DNA of 64,000 nucleotides from Phytophthora hibernalis (taxonomy: Eukaryota; Oomycota; Peronosporomycetes; Peronosporales; Peronosporaceae). Positions 1 through 12,028 of the stretch are shown piece by piece. The notes beneath the pieces were generated by a model. The model searched no databases and was not told the origin of the DNA. It saw only the letters and a list, made by a program, of their open reading frames with translations. Position 1 is the first letter of the stretch; the number at the start of each line of letters is the position of its first letter. The stretch lies in the NCBI GenBank assembly GCA_012656075.1, contig JAAKBF010000171.1, positions 1,240,001-1,304,000 on the forward strand, in the 5' to 3' direction. Position numbers and translations under genes: made by a program.

Positions 1-907
1 AGCCGATGAAGAACCCGAAAGCAATCGACGACAGTTTCCCGACCTCGATATTGGTTTCTTCGGCTGCGGACGCACGCTCGTTGTACTTGGCGATCGCTCG
101 TTTCTCGGCATTAAGTGAGGACACCGTGCGAATGGATCCGAGCGTTTCTTCAGCTACTGCTCCGGCCTCTGCGTACATTTGCTGCGAATGCACCGCTCTC
201 TTCTGTACGATCTTGAGCAGAACTCCCATGGACACGACCATGAAGGGCATTAAGCAGGACATGGCGAGGGTGATATCCCATCCGCGCACGAAGCCGATGA
301 TGTACCCGGAGAAGAACTGGCAAGCGAATTTGACCGCGTCGCCGAGCTTCTGGCCCATGCCGTCTTTCACTTTGACCGTGTCGCCTGTCAGTCGACTCGA
401 GAGCTGCAGTGGGTCCGTCGTGTCGTACCAGCTGATGTCCAAGTACAGCAAGTGGCGCAGCACCTCCGCACGCAGCTCCTTCATCTGCCTCTCTGCGGTG
501 TAGGCGAAGAGCACACCTGACACATACTCTGTCACAAATAGGGCAATTGCGATTAGGAAAAAGCCCAAAGCGGCCGAATTGACTGCGTCACGGTCCACTC
601 CGCCGTCCGCCTGAGCGAAGGCGTTGATGGCGTTGCCGAACACGAGCGCCATGCACGGGTAAAGTGCCCCGCTGATTCCGGCCATGACCACCCCCAAAGC
701 AAGCAGAAACTTGTCCATTGGGGTGGCGTACCGGTACAACTGCGAGAACGCGACGCTCTCGATTTCATCGCTGGTTTTGGGCTCCGAGACTTGGTCATCG
801 ACGTCTTGAGAACTGGGGTTGGGAGAATTTTTGTAGGAAGTTGGGGTCACAATTTGCGTGAACTCCGTCGTTGGAAATTCGTCCGTTTTGAGTGGAGGTG
901 GAGCCAT
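1..907 (-). CDS. ABCB (P-glycoprotein/MDR-type) transporter 1, N-terminal part
   Basis: About 302 N-terminal residues of a full-size ABC exporter of the B subfamily; the rest lies beyond the left edge. Reading starts at the ATG at 907-905 and runs open without a break to base 1. After a polar cytoplasmic leader rich in Ser, Pro and Thr comes the first transmembrane domain, with the stretches LTGDTVKVKDGMGQKLGD and EETLGSIRTVSSLNAEKRAI that align with the other three transporters in this array. No ATP-binding motif is reached inside the window. Such proteins sit in the plasma or an internal membrane and export hydrophobic compounds using ATP; the substrate here is unknown. It is the most downstream member of a four-gene minus-strand tandem array. 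The family call is firm. Confidence 0.9.
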   Translation of the reverse strand, partial: MAPPPLKTDEFPTTEFTQIVTPTSYKNSPNPSSQDVDDQVSEPKTSDEIESVAFSQLYRYATPMDKFLLALGVVMAGISGALYPCMALVFGNAINAFAQADGGVDRDAVNSAALGFFLIAIALFVTEYVSGVLFAYTAERQMKELRAEVLRHLLYLDISWYDTTDPLQLSSRLTGDTVKVKDGMGQKLGDAVKFACQFFSGYIIGFVRGWDITLAMSCLMPFMVVSMGVLLKIVQKRAVHSQQMYAEAGAVAEETLGSIRTVSSLNAEKRAIAKYNERASAAEETNIEVGKLSSIAFGFFIG

Positions 908-1466
908 GAGGATCACTAACTGCTAGACTTGAGGGCTTGGTGGCAAGTTTGGGAATGACAGATCGAGAGGCATCGGTCGTACGGATGAAAAATGATTATC
1001 CCGAACACATACTGAGATAAGTTATGATTGTGCCATGAAGTAAATATCTCTACTCAATATATTTTATCGTAAAATACTTCAATAATAATGTAGTATGCTA
1101 AATTGATATATGACAAGAGACTATTTATACAAACTGAGGAACGGATGTCATCTAGTTACAAATCATAGAAGTCGGAGATGCCGGCAGGGAAACTACACCC
1201 GAGCCTCACCCTTGAAAACCCTGAGAGCGGTGACACAACCCTAAGCCGAGCAAGGTGTGACCCTGCTTGGTCCTGGGTTTAAGCCCGCGTGCTGCGCACA
1301 CGGATCTTTAAACCACAGGCGTTGTTTCGGCTTGCCGAGCGAGTTGAGATTCACCCCTCCTCAATTTTGTAGAAGAAAAGGGCCAACAAATAGCCCACAT
1401 ACAAAACTAAGTGAATCCAGTTTGTAATAATAGTCATTTTCATTGATATATATATATCGTATGCGG

Positions 1467-2086
1467 TACCGTATTCCCCCTGTTACAAGCGTCGTTTAGT
1501 TACAAGCGTCACTGAATTTCATCCAATCACATAGCTTTATTTTTTGGCTGATTTTCCTTTTGTTACAAATGTCAGGTAATGAGTGGTCCCACACAGCTAC
1601 CACTTTCCTAAACAAACATACTGGGGAGGCCACGATTAAATGGAGAAGGTCGCAAGCCGAACCGAGGCCTACGTGCGTCATTCACGTACAAGTTCAAGTC
1701 TGACTGCATAAAGTCCTTCAAGGCATCGGGTGAAGACGAGTTAGATGGAGGAGAATTGAGCCCTCAGGCCAAGCGAAGTAAATTCCATACAAATATAAAC
1801 GGCATCGGTGCTGGTTAGTCCACACGGCCGCCACCGCCCTCAAAATTGGTGTCAAGCTGGCTCACATACAGGTGTAGCATAATACCAACGCTGGTCGCCG
1901 TCGCCTCAGCGGTTGTCCAGGAAATGCTGCGAGTGGTCGCCGTACCAGCCGCATTATTGTCCAAGTTCGTGTAGGTGATACCGTACAACTTATATTAAGT
2001 ACGTGTAGATTGCATTTGCACCCAAAGTTCATTTCCCTAACCCTCACATGTAGATTGGTGACGCTTGTAACAGGGGCAATACGGTA
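1467..2086. mobile_element. MITE-like element with 27-bp inverted ends
   Basis: A non-coding 0.62-kb block between two ABC genes is bounded by near-perfect inverted ends, 1467-1493 and 2060-2086, with one mismatch in 27 bases. The core TGTTACAAGCGTC is repeated subterminally near 1496-1510 and 1560-1573. If the terminal TA is taken as the target duplication, the ends would be CCGTATT, as in Tc1/mariner-derived MITEs. No transposase frame is present inside. The superfamily assignment is inference. Confidence 0.6.
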
Positions 2087-2215
2087 TTATGATGCATGTA
2101 GCAGTTTGTTCGCCTTTCCGTACTGATTTAGTTTAGGATTACCACCGACTTACCATCATTCCCGTGGCAGGTGTATGAGACGGGACGCCTCTTGATTTTG
2201 TTTGAAGAGAAAAAC

Positions 2216-2418
2216 TACCGTAAAGTTCGGGTTCAGCAAGACACACCGATTCAATGCGACAGTGGTAAAAACTAAAATCAAATATTTTGAAATAACTTGG
2301 AAATTGTATGTATTTTCTTTTACGATCGTAAAAACTAAAATTGTCCTCGAATTTTGAAAACATTATTTGGCAATCCACCTTTTTACCACTGTCTCATTGA
2401 ATCCGAACTTTACGGTAA
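2216..2418. repeat. Small palindromic MITE-like repeat
   Basis: The ends TACCGTAAAGTTCGG (left, about 2216) and CCGAACTTTACGGTA (right, to about 2418) are inverted copies. A second nested inverted pair, a 22-base stretch ending GACAGTGGTAAAAA and its complement beginning TTTTTACCACTGTC, lies just inside. The interior is AT-rich and non-coding. The structure can fold into one long hairpin, which is typical of a short foldback element. Confidence 0.55.
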
Positions 2419-2645
2419 TGAGCCTCCAAGTTATGTCAAGGTATTACGATTCGTAATACCTTTACGAATCGTAATACCATGACATAACTTGAGGCTCTTT
2501 AATATTACGATTCGTAATACCTTGACATAACTTGGAGGCTCTTTAGTTTTTTCGAATCGTAATACCTTGACATAACTTGGAGGCTCTTTAGGTTTTTACG
2601 AATCGTAATACCTTGAGATAACTTGGAGGCTCTTTAGTTTTTCTC
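2418..2645. repeat. Tandem repeat array, about 48-bp unit, with one inverted copy
   Basis: Four direct copies of a unit containing CGAATCGTAATACC, ACATAACTTGGAGGCTC and TTTAG follow one another with a period of about 45-50 bases. The first unit, at 2418-2460, is in the opposite orientation, so ATTACGATTCGTAAT palindromes form at the junctions. It lies about 120 bases beyond the stop codon of ABC gene 2. No coding potential is seen. Confidence 0.6.
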
Positions 2646-2646
2646 T

Positions 2647-2683
2647 TATACCGGTACTTCGTAATTTACGAAGTACCGGTATA
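2647..2683. repeat. Perfect 37-base palindrome
   Basis: Two 18-base arms, TATACCGGTACTTCGTAA and its reverse complement, are separated by a single T. The palindrome is about 80 bases downstream of the stop of the minus-strand ABC gene 2 and is followed directly by TACATGTACATGTA. It could act as a 3'-end hairpin or be a foldback element end; neither role can be shown from sequence. Confidence 0.55.
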
Positions 2684-2764
2684 CATGTACATGTATTTTA
2701 ATAAAATAATTTTAAAATAATAACATTTAGTATAAAAACACAAGTCCACATTATTACGGTCACT

Positions 2765-5700
2765 TTAATTAGCCGACTGTTGTACCAGCTTCGCATAGAT
2801 ACCTTTCTGGTTAATTAGTTCCTGGTGCGTGCCCTGTTCGGCAATCTTGCCACCGCTCACCACACAGATCTTGTCCGCCTTGCGGATCGTCGACAATCGA
2901 TGCGCGATAATGATCGTCGTGCGCCGTTTCAACGCCACTACCTTGTCCAGAGCTTCTTGCACCACCTTCTCGCTCTCCGAGTCCAGTGCACTCGTGGCTT
3001 CGTCCAGTAACAAAATATTCGGGTTCTTGAGAATGGCTCGTGCGATGGCGATACGCTGCTTCTGGCCACCCGACAATTGCTCGCCCTTCATGCCTACTTG
3101 GGTCGCGTAGCCGTCAGGAAACTTGCTGATGAAGATATGAGCGTTGGCCATCCGAGCAGCCTCCTCGATATCTTGCTGTGTGGGCTTATCGGTGAGTCCG
3201 TAGGCGATGTTCTCGGCGATGGTGCCGATGAAAAGCGTGGGCTCCTGTCCGACAAGTCCGATCTGGCTGCGTAGCCAGTTGAGGTTGAGTTCGCGAGTGT
3301 CGACGCCGTCGAGAAGAACTTGACCGTCAATTGGGTCGTAGAACCGCTCGATGAGCGAGACGCATGTGCTTTTGCCTCCACCGCTGGGTCCGCAGAAAGC
3401 GACGGTCTGTCCGGCCTCAATTGTGAGGTTATAGTTTCGTAATACGGTGACTTCGGGTCGTGTCAGGTACCGGAAAGAGACGTCTCTGAACTCTATTTTG
3501 CCTTCAAGATGGGTAGGCCGTATTCCTGACTCATCGAAGGAGTCAATTGGTGGCTCTAAATTCTCGATCGCAACGATTGATTTTCCTGCCTTCACAGCAT
3601 TGTCCGAGTCACCAAGAAACGAGGCTGCACTTCCAACACCTTGGGCCGACATCATAATTGCCATCAACGTGCGAATGAGCTTCGCAAACGTGATATCTCC
3701 TTCGTCAACAAGCTTGCCGCCGTACCAGAACACGAGTGCATACGTTGCAAAAACGATGAACGAGCTAAACCCCAAAGCGACACCGTTCAGGCGAGCTTCT
3801 CGACGGCCACTTGCTAATGGCTCCTCAAGCAGATCCATAAACGTTCCTGTCATGGACTTCTCCATGCCCATTGAAACCACGGTCCGGACGTTAGTGAGCG
3901 CTTCTGATGCGTGCGCACCAACCTCCGCAAGCTCGTCGGATAATACAATTCCTTGGCGAACATGCTTCATCCGAATAACTTGGCCCATGATAAGCAGCGG
4001 AAACACCGCGAGCATCACCAGAGTCAGCAGCCAACTACCAGTCGTGAATGAAATGACCAGCGCTGCGACAAACGTGAACGATGCCTGCACAACACGACCT
4101 TGTGAATCTCCTGAAATCATTGCTACCTTAGTTGCATTCGTCGATAAATCTGCGGCAAGAGCTCCAGTGGCATTCTTCTTTTCATCGAAAAATGCGATAT
4201 TCTGTCGGCACAGCGACGAAAATGAATGCCACGAAGTCTTGATGTCAATTTCTCAGCCATGTACCGGAAGCAAAAGTTTTGGGTAGCGTTGGTGATGATT
4301 AAAACCACTGCTCCAGCAATATAGCATACGCCATAAATCGTTATATCACTAGAGAGATTATCCAAGTACGACTGAATCCCGTAAGCTTGATAGTTTGTGT
4401 ATGCCGTAGTCATACTCGCAACCATTTCACTGATTAAGATGGCAGAGCAAGGCATTGAGAACCCATTGATACCGGCAGAAATCAGCCCAGTCACGAAAAA
4501 CTTGCGCTCCGGTCGGCTAAACTCCAACGCGTCAACGATAGTAAATTTTCCTTCCCGTGCGTCTTCAGTTGCTTCTATCAAAACTGCTGTATCCACGAGA
4601 CGATCGCTCCCAATCGCCCGGCTACTCACATTGCGAACCATCTTCGACTCTGCGCCAAGCCCTACTCGAATGAGAGCGGACGCTGCCGCCTCGGCTTCTT
4701 CCTGTGCCTTCTCTTCCTGGATCTGGTACAGGTTTTGATAAACGCCGTGCTCAATCGCCACTAACTCATCGTGGGGACCTTCCTCGACAACATGCCCAGC
4801 ATTCACCACAACAATCTTGTCAGCATGGCGAATGGTGCTCAACCGATGAGCTATCACCAACGTCGTCATCTTCGTTTTGTCCATCAAGTCATTCAAGGCG
4901 GCCTGCACTACACGCTCACTCTCCGCGTCCAACGCACTAGTCGCCTCATCTAGCACCAAAATCTTAGGTTCGCGCACAATAGCTCTAGCAATAGCAACGC
5001 GCTGCTTCTGTCCACCAGACAGCGACACACCCTTCTCACCGACTAGAGTGTCGTACTGTTGCGGCAACGTCATGATAAACGTGTGTGCGTTCGCTAGTTT
5101 GGCCGCAGCCACGGCTTGCTCTCGTGTAATGTTGTCTCCACCCGCTGCAATATTCTCGAAAATGGTGGTGGCGAACAGCACAGGCTCTTGTGACACCAAT
5201 CCAATCTGCGATCGCAGCCACTTGACGTTCAGCGTCTTCACGTCGTGACCGTCTAGAAGAATTGAGCCCTCGTTCGGGTCGTAGAACCGTTCCAGTAGTG
5301 AGATGAGAGTACTTTTGCCACCCCCGCTTGAACCTACGAAGGCGACAGTCTGGCCAGGTTCAATGGTGACGTTGTAGTCGTTGAGGATCTGTACGTCGGG
5401 TCGACTCGGGTATGTGAAGTTGACTTTGACGGCTTGGATGTGTCCAGCACAACTCTCTGGTATGTCGCCAAACCCATCTCTGGACGCATCAATCGCCGAC
5501 GCAGTGTCGAGGATTTTGTAAATTGCAGTAGCAGCTCCTTTAGCCTCAGCGACAGCAGTTATATTTGGCGAGATCTGGGACAGCGAAATTGTCCCCATCA
5601 AGACGCCAAAAAGGCCTGGAACACAGTTCCCGGTGATGCCTCGGCCCTCGCCACCTTTGATCCTCCGTACCAGAGTCCAGCTGCGTACATGAGCCACACA

Positions 5701-6565
5701 CTACCCATCATACAGCCAAACACACATGCAGAGCGCTTGCAAATGGTGATGTTTCCCGTTTCCACCAGCTCGGCGCGTTCCTTGTACTTGTGGATCGCGC
5801 GCTTCTCTCCGTTGAGCGAGGCCACCGTGCGAATAGAACCCAGCGTCTCCTCAGCAACAGCTCCCGCCTCCGCGTACAGCTGCTGGGACAGCGCCGCTCG
5901 CTTGCGGAAGAGCCGAACCATGTACTTGAGCGAGAGCACCATGACGGGCATGACGCAGGCCATGACGAGAGCCATGTCCCAGCCTCGTGCGAAGCCGATG
6001 ATGTAGCCCACGAAGAACTGGCACGTGAACTTGATCGAGTCGCTGAGCTTCTGGCCCATGCCGTCCTTGATCTTGACCGTGTCGCCAGTGATCCTGCTGG
6101 CCAACTCGAAGGCGTCTCGCTGGTCGTACCATCCCACGTCCATGTACAGCAGATGCGCGAACAACTGGCCGCGCAGAGTCTTCATCTGTGTCTCTGCAGC
6201 GTTGCAGAAGAGGACGTAGGCCAAGCAGTCGGTCACGAAGAGCGCCACAGCGATGAGGAAGTAGTCGAGTGCGGCTCTGTTCACTGCAGCTCGGTCCACG
6301 CCCCCGTCCGTCTGGGCGAAGGCGTCGATGGCCGAGCCGAAGACCAGCGCCATGCACGGGAAGATGGCACCATTGAGGCCGCCCATGACGGCGCCCAGCA
6401 CGAGCTGCAGCTTGTCGGCCGGCGTGGCGAAGCGGTAAAGCGCCAGGAACGACAGCGACGCGTCATCTTCCTGCTTGGGTGGGGCGACGGAGCTCAAGCG
6501 CTTGGCATCAAGGGTGCGTGGGGTGGCCAGCGCTGTGTACGGCGCTGGGAGGGGGATTTCGCCAT
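2765..6565 (-). CDS. ABCB transporter 2, three homopolymer frameshifts
   Basis: A full-size P-glycoprotein-type exporter (TMD-NBD-TMD-NBD), about 1267 residues if three single-base breaks are ignored. The best start is the ATG at 6565-6563, in a strong context (AAG ATG G) and giving MAKSPLPAPYTALATPRT, which resembles its paralogues. NBD1 carries Walker A GSSGGGKST, signature LSGGQKQR and Walker B ILVLDEATSALD. NBD2 has GPSGGGKST, LSGGQKQR and ILLLDEATSALD. The frame changes at G5 6551-6555, A5 5608-5612 and A4 4219-4222, and adding one base to each restores an unbroken, fully conserved protein. The breaks are more likely assembly errors than decay, because all catalytic motifs and most of the sequence are intact. 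It is the second gene in the tandem array. Substrate is unknown. Confidence 0.88.
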
Positions 6566-7186
6566 CTTGAAGCTGCTGCAGCCACTTGCGCCCTACGCCG
6601 CAACTTGTCGAATGAGCAGACCAACTTCGACTTGGATACACGAGGAATGATGGTCAGCTGTGATAGAAACAGGGCGTTTGGAACGGATTTCACTAATTTT
6701 GCGGATGCAGACTTCGATTTGCGACTCGCGAGGATGTGTGTGTGAGTTGGATGAAGTTGAGTGTGCATCCAATGCTGACACTGCTCGTCGCTGGGTGTCA
6801 TGGGGAATTGACGTAGAGCATTCAATTCAATCGTATGAGTGGACGCGGGTGCTGTCCCACTCACGTCGGTCAGTCTGGTCCATCGCGGCGTTCATCGACG
6901 CGTTCGAGGATCGAATCGAGCAGACAGAGTCGCCGTTTTCTACGACGAGTAGAGTTTGTACATGTAAAGCGAATTGCCACGTATGAAGCGGCGAGAGAAA
7001 TATGTACTGTACATGTATGCAAGCAGAACATTCAGCCGCAATCAAACTCGTGGGAGGATTACGCATCGGACCAAAAGTGCAACGCCGGGACGTTTGATCT
7101 TTTTCACTTTGAAAGCATTCAGCATGCACAGAATGTACATCATGCTCTGTGATGACAGCAAAAACAAAAGTCTATTTAGCTCGACT
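6566..7186. other. Intergenic spacer between ABC genes 2 and 3
   Basis: About 620 bases without a supported gene. It holds the presumed promoter of ABC gene 2 and the 3' end of gene 3. Two TACATGTA octamers occur, near 6958 and 7008. Short open frames on both strands show no recognisable protein. Confidence 0.5.
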
Positions 7187-10100
7187 CTACATCGACGCCG
7201 ACTCTACCAGACGCGCGTAGATGCCATTGAGCTGGATCAATTCCTGGTGCGTGCCCTGTTCGGCAATCTTACCACCACTCACCACGCATATCTTGTCGGC
7301 GCGACGAATCGTAGACAACCGGTGAGCAATGACGATCGTCGTACGCCGCTTCAACGCCACCACCTTGTCCAGCGCCTCCTGCACCACCTTCTCGCTCTCC
7401 GAGTCCAGTGCACTTGTGGCTTCGTCCAGCAACAAAATGTTCGGGTTCTTGAGAATGGCACGCGCTATAGCGATGCGCTGTTTCTGACCACCCGACAACT
7501 GCTCGCCTTTCATGCCCACTTGGGTCTCGTAGCCGTCCGGGAACTGTGTGATGAAGTCGTGTGCGTTAGCCATCTTGGCGGCTTCTTCGATCTCCTGCTG
7601 GTTAGGTTGCTCTACGAGACCATACGAGATGTTCTCAGCGATGGTGCCAATGAAGAGCGTGGGCTCCTGTCCGACAAGTCCGATCTGACTGCGCAGCCAA
7701 TTCAGGTTCAGGTCCTTGACGTTGTGGCCATCCAGCAGCACCTCCCCAACGACAGGGTCGTAGAAACGCTCAATGAGCGAGATGATAGTGCTCTTGCCAC
7801 CGCCACTCGGGCCACAGAATGCAACAGTTTGACCTGCCTCGACAGTAAGGTTGTAGTTCTTGAGCACGTTGATCTCGGGACGCGTCGGATACCGAAACGA
7901 GATATCCTTGAATTCGAGGCGGCCTCCAACCTTAGTCATGCGCAGACCCCAGTGCTGAACGAATCAATTGGGGTAATTCGGTCGCGGATGGCAAAGATGG
8001 TCGATCCTGCTTTGAACGCCTTCGGTGCATCACCGAGAAAGGTCGAAGCACTGCTCACAATTTGGATCGACATCGTGATAGCCATGAGAGTTCGCATCAT
8101 CTCCGTGAATCCGACTGTGCCGTCGTCCACCTTCTTAGCACCGTACCAGAAGATCAGAGCGTACGTCGCCATCATGATGAAGGAGCTGAAGCCGAGTGAC
8201 AGACCGTTGACCTGTGCCTCCTTGCTGCCCTTACGAAGAGGATCTGCAAGGAGGTCGTCGAATATGTGGACGGATTTCTGCTCAATGCCCAGAGAGGCCA
8301 CAGTCCGAATGTTGCTGAGGACTTCAGATGCGTGAGCTCCTGGAAGAGCAAGGTCGTCGGAAATCAATCCGCCACTCTCCATTTGCTTCATACGCGCGAC
8401 GTGTCCGAAGAGGAGGAACGGAATGAGTGCCACCATGATCAGCGAAAGCAGCCAACTACCGAACCCGAACGAGATCACCAGAGCCGCAACCAGCGTGAAC
8501 ACAGCCTGGAATGCGCGTGACTGAGACTCTCCCGAGAGCAGGGACACCTTCGTGGCATTCGTGGCGAGGTCAGCGGTCAAAGCACCAGTTGCATTCTCCT
8601 TCTCATCGAAAAAGCCGACGTTCTGGCGACAGAGACCCTCAAAGTTGGTGTTACGCAAACGCGTGGTGATTTTTTCCTCCATGAATTTGAAGCAATACGT
8701 CTGCATGTACGTGGAAATCGCAACGACGACAGCACCAGCAAGATACAGAATACCATACAGCTCGACGTCATTGTACAGGGTAGTCAGGTGAGAGCTGTCT
8801 CCAGAACTTTGATAAAGTCCGTACTGCTCCGTCATCGATGTAATCATCCCCGTGATAAGAAGAGCAGATGCCGGCATGGAGATTCCCGCCACACACGTTC
8901 CAATGAGACCAATGATGAAGTACTTGACCTCCAGTCTGTTCAGCTTCAGCATATCCTTCAGACCAAAAGGCTGCTTGTCCAGGAAATTCGTCTCCACGGC
9001 GCTCACAGAAACGTCCGTCTTCACTGACACAGCACTAACCGAACGAGACAGCTTCGTACCTGAAAGCTCGTTCTCTGCTTCGCGCCTTTCGGCTTCCTGC
9101 TGCTCCTCATGAGAGCGCAACTGCTGGATACGATACATGTTCTGGTAAATACCGCGATCGATCTGTAACAACTCGTCGTGTGTACCGTTCTCCACAATAT
9201 GACCCTCGTTCAGAACCACAATCTTGTCGGCGTGGCGGATTGTACTCAGACGGTGGGCAATCACCAACGTCGTCATATTCGTCGAAGCCATCAGGTCATT
9301 CAGAGCCGCCTGAACGATCTTCTCACTTTCGTTATCCAAAGCGCTGGTTGCCTCATCCAGCACCAAAATGTTTGGCTTGCGCACGATGGCACGTGCAATG
9401 GCAACACGCTGCTTCTGACCGCCAGAAAGAGACACGCCCTTCTCGCCAACCAACGTATCGTAGTTCTCCGGCAATGACATGATGAAGTTGTGCGCGTTGG
9501 ACAGCTTGCATGCGGCGATGGCCTCCTCACGAGTCACGTTGTCACCGCCCATAGCAATGTTCTCGAAGATGGTGGTGGCGAACAGCACAGGTTCCTGAGA
9601 AACCATACCGATCTGCGAGCGCAGCCACTTCACGTTCAAAGTCTTCACGTCGCGACCATCGAGGTAGATCGTGCCGCTGGTTGGGTCGTAGAATCGCTCG
9701 ATCAGCCCGATCAGAGTGCTCTTGCCTCCACCGCTGGCACCTGCGAACGCCACTGTCTGGCCAGGTTCGATGGTGACGTTGTAGTCGCGCAGAATCTGCG
9801 CCTCAGGACGGCTGGGGTAAGTGAAGTTAACATTCACGGCTTCAATTTTTCCTTCACATGAGTCAGGGATGATACCTTCGTCCTCTTTCTCTGCGTCGAT
9901 AGCGCTCGCGGTATCCAAAATCGCAAACAATTCCTCAGCAGCACCGGCAGCTTTCGAAACTGCAGTGACATTGGGTGAAATCTGGGCGAGAGACGCCGTT
10001 CCCATAAGCACACTAAAGAAGGCAGCGAACACGTCGCCTGGAGTCGCATCGCCCTTGGAGGCTTTCCATCCGCCGTACCATAGTCCGATCGAGTACATGA

Positions 10101-11049
10101 TCCAAATACTTGCTAAGAACATGGCAAAGACCGCAGACGACATCTTGTGCAGTGCAATGTTCTCCTTCTCAGCCTCGAACACCTTTTTCTCAAACTTGGA
10201 GATCGCCTTGTGTTCTCCATTGAGTGACGCCACCGTACGGATCGAGCCCAACGTCTCCTCCGCCACAGAACCAGCTTCAGCATAGACCTTCTGTGCCCAG
10301 TCGGACTTGATGCGCATAGTCTTGATCAACCAGCTAAGCGAAACAGTCATGACAGGCATGACGCATGCCATCACCAACGTGATGTCCCAACCACGCGCGA
10401 AACCAATGATGAAACCCACAATGAACTGGATCGTGAAGCGGAACGAGTCGCCGAGCTTCTGGCCCATTCCGTCTTTGATTCGCACCGTATCTCCAGTCAA
10501 CCGACTGGACAACTGCAGTGCGTCGTTCTCATCATACCAACTAATGTCCATGTACAACATGTGCTTGAGCGCCTCACTTCTCAGCGCCTTCATCTGCCTC
10601 TCCGCACTGTAGTAGAACGCCACGTACGAGATGTAGTCGGTGAAGAACATGAAGATGGCAATGTACAAGTAGTCGAGCGCCGCACTGTTCACTGAGTCCA
10701 TATCCACCGGCGTGGAGGCGAAACCCGTCAGCACATTGCCGAACACAATGGCCATCAGCGGGAACAAGGCGCCATTTGCTCCTGTCGCAACGATACCAAT
10801 GCCCAGTAGAACTTTATCAAAAGTTGTGGCGTAGCGGTACAAGTTGGCGAACTTGAATGACGTGGGTCCATCGTGGACGATTTCGTCTCGGAGGGTGATT
10901 TCCTTGGGGTTGGAGCTGCTGGACTCGCTGCTGGTGCCTTCCTTCTTGGTGGTCGAATTCTTGACTGGTTCACTGGTGCGAGGGGTTTCTACCTGCTGGT
11001 ACGCGATCTCCTCACTCGGTACCAAGTCGGACTTGTCCAGACTCGGCAT
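7187..11049 (-). CDS. ABCB transporter 3, one homopolymer frameshift
   Basis: A full-size P-glycoprotein-type exporter of about 1287 residues. The start is placed at the ATG at 11049-11047 (MPSLDKSDLVPSEEIAY) because transporter 4 begins the same way; the frame is open upstream to 11244, but that stretch is not conserved. The order is cytoplasmic leader, TMD1, NBD1 (GASGGGKST, LSGGQKQR, ILVLDEATSALD), an acidic Glu/Arg-rich linker, TMD2, NBD2 (GPSGGGKST, LSGGQKQR, ILLLDEATSALD). One break sits at the C4 run 7947-7950, just before NBD2; one extra base restores a join of exactly the same length as in transporter 4. Long stretches of NBD1 plus linker (8957-9978) and NBD2 (7188-7900) are virtually identical to transporter 4, while the TMDs differ. 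Probably functional, with the break being a sequencing error. Confidence 0.9.
7188..7900. repeat. Near-identical NBD2 tract shared with 12030-12742
   Basis: This 0.71-kb tract matches 12030-12742 with a single difference seen by eye (7214 G versus 12056 C, giving Arg or Gly five residues from the C-terminus). Identity stops abruptly at 7900/12742, after which the two genes differ every few bases. The pattern fits gene conversion between tandem paralogues. Confidence 0.85.
8957..9978. repeat. Near-identical NBD1 tract shared with 13800-14821
   Basis: A 1.02-kb tract covering NBD1 and the linker matches 13800-14821 at a constant offset of 4843, with one difference noticed (9002 C versus 13845 T, Ser versus Asn). 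Both borders are sharp and fall inside coding sequence, with clear divergence on either side. The pattern fits gene conversion. Confidence 0.85.
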
Positions 11050-12028
11050 TTTGGCACCACGACGAACGACTCGACTGCAATAGGACGAGGTGCTTTTTTG
11101 GCTTGTGGGGAGCTGGCGACTTGAAAATGAACAAACACGCACGTCTTGGTTTGACAACGACCGGACGACGGAGAGCTGATCGCTCATCAATCGGTTTAGA
11201 GAGGGTTGCCTAATCAATGACGTTTCTGAAGCGGACAAGGGCAATCATTTCACCTGCATCAACATGGCTGTACTGTGCCTGAGCTGTTCGAGCTACCTGC
11301 GAGTGCATTTGCAGCGAGGCAGCAACTAGAGAGGATCGAGTGGGCTTGCTGCCTGCGACCAAAACGTTTAGGTGGAATTGGCTCCATTCGAGCCTGGTTC
11401 TATCGGGATTGTGAGGCTCAAGTGCAAACGCCTGGCGTCAACAAACCGGAATATAATCACACGGACCACCGTGAATGACGGTGGCCGTTGTACACGTAAC
11501 TCAACTCGACCGCCATTCACTCGGATCGTTGTTTCGTTGGCAGCTACAAAGCGACAGCAGCAACGCGGGCGCTGTTGCATCGTGGCCACCATTAACTGGC
11601 GAAAGAATTCCGCTACGAACGTCAGCTGAAACGCAAAATGCGGCTCGTAAAACCTTAATCGAAAGATCATTCACTGGACATCCAAAAGGAAAGATGATAA
11701 TTGAATTGGACCCCTCTCAAGCAAATTCACGAACACCAAAGTTCGCTACAGCAAAAGTAAAGCGGTGTTCGATGCCGTCAATTAGCATGCACAGTCCACG
11801 AAACTTTCAGGTGACGTCGGTCGAGCAAGAACTATTGTGGAAGAAGTAGATTCATGAGCAACGAACTCATGCGTAAGCTACTGCAGTTGCAACATACATG
11901 AACATAGACATTATGCCATGTACTACTACTGTAGTACTTCCGTAGTATTGCACCTCTTGGTCTCACAACAATAAACTACATGTATCATGAAAACGTTTAG
12001 TATATAACTTTTGGGTACTTATCTAACG
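11050..12028. other. Intergenic spacer between ABC genes 3 and 4
   Basis: Nearly 1 kb without a supported gene: promoter side of ABC gene 3 and 3' side of gene 4. A 65-codon open extension upstream of gene 3 (to 11244) is in frame but lacks support from its paralogue. A TACATGTA octamer is near 11979. No transposon ends are seen. Confidence 0.5.

Noticed and set aside
6..503. A 165-codon plus-strand frame at the left edge
   Set aside because: Antisense to TMD1 of ABC transporter 1, which is continuous and conserved on the minus strand.
1190..1340. Possible tRNA-like sequence
   Set aside because: Short complementary stretches exist but no cloverleaf with conserved A and B boxes could be drawn.
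5790..6650. A 286-codon Arg/Glu/His-rich plus-strand frame
   Set aside because: Shadow of the minus-strand ABC transporter 2; composition typical of a GC-rich antisense frame.
6974..8335. A 453-codon open frame on the plus strand
   Set aside because: It lies antisense to the conserved NBD2 of ABC transporter 3 and the same antisense frame recurs at 12011-12847; it is explained by codon use of the minus-strand gene.
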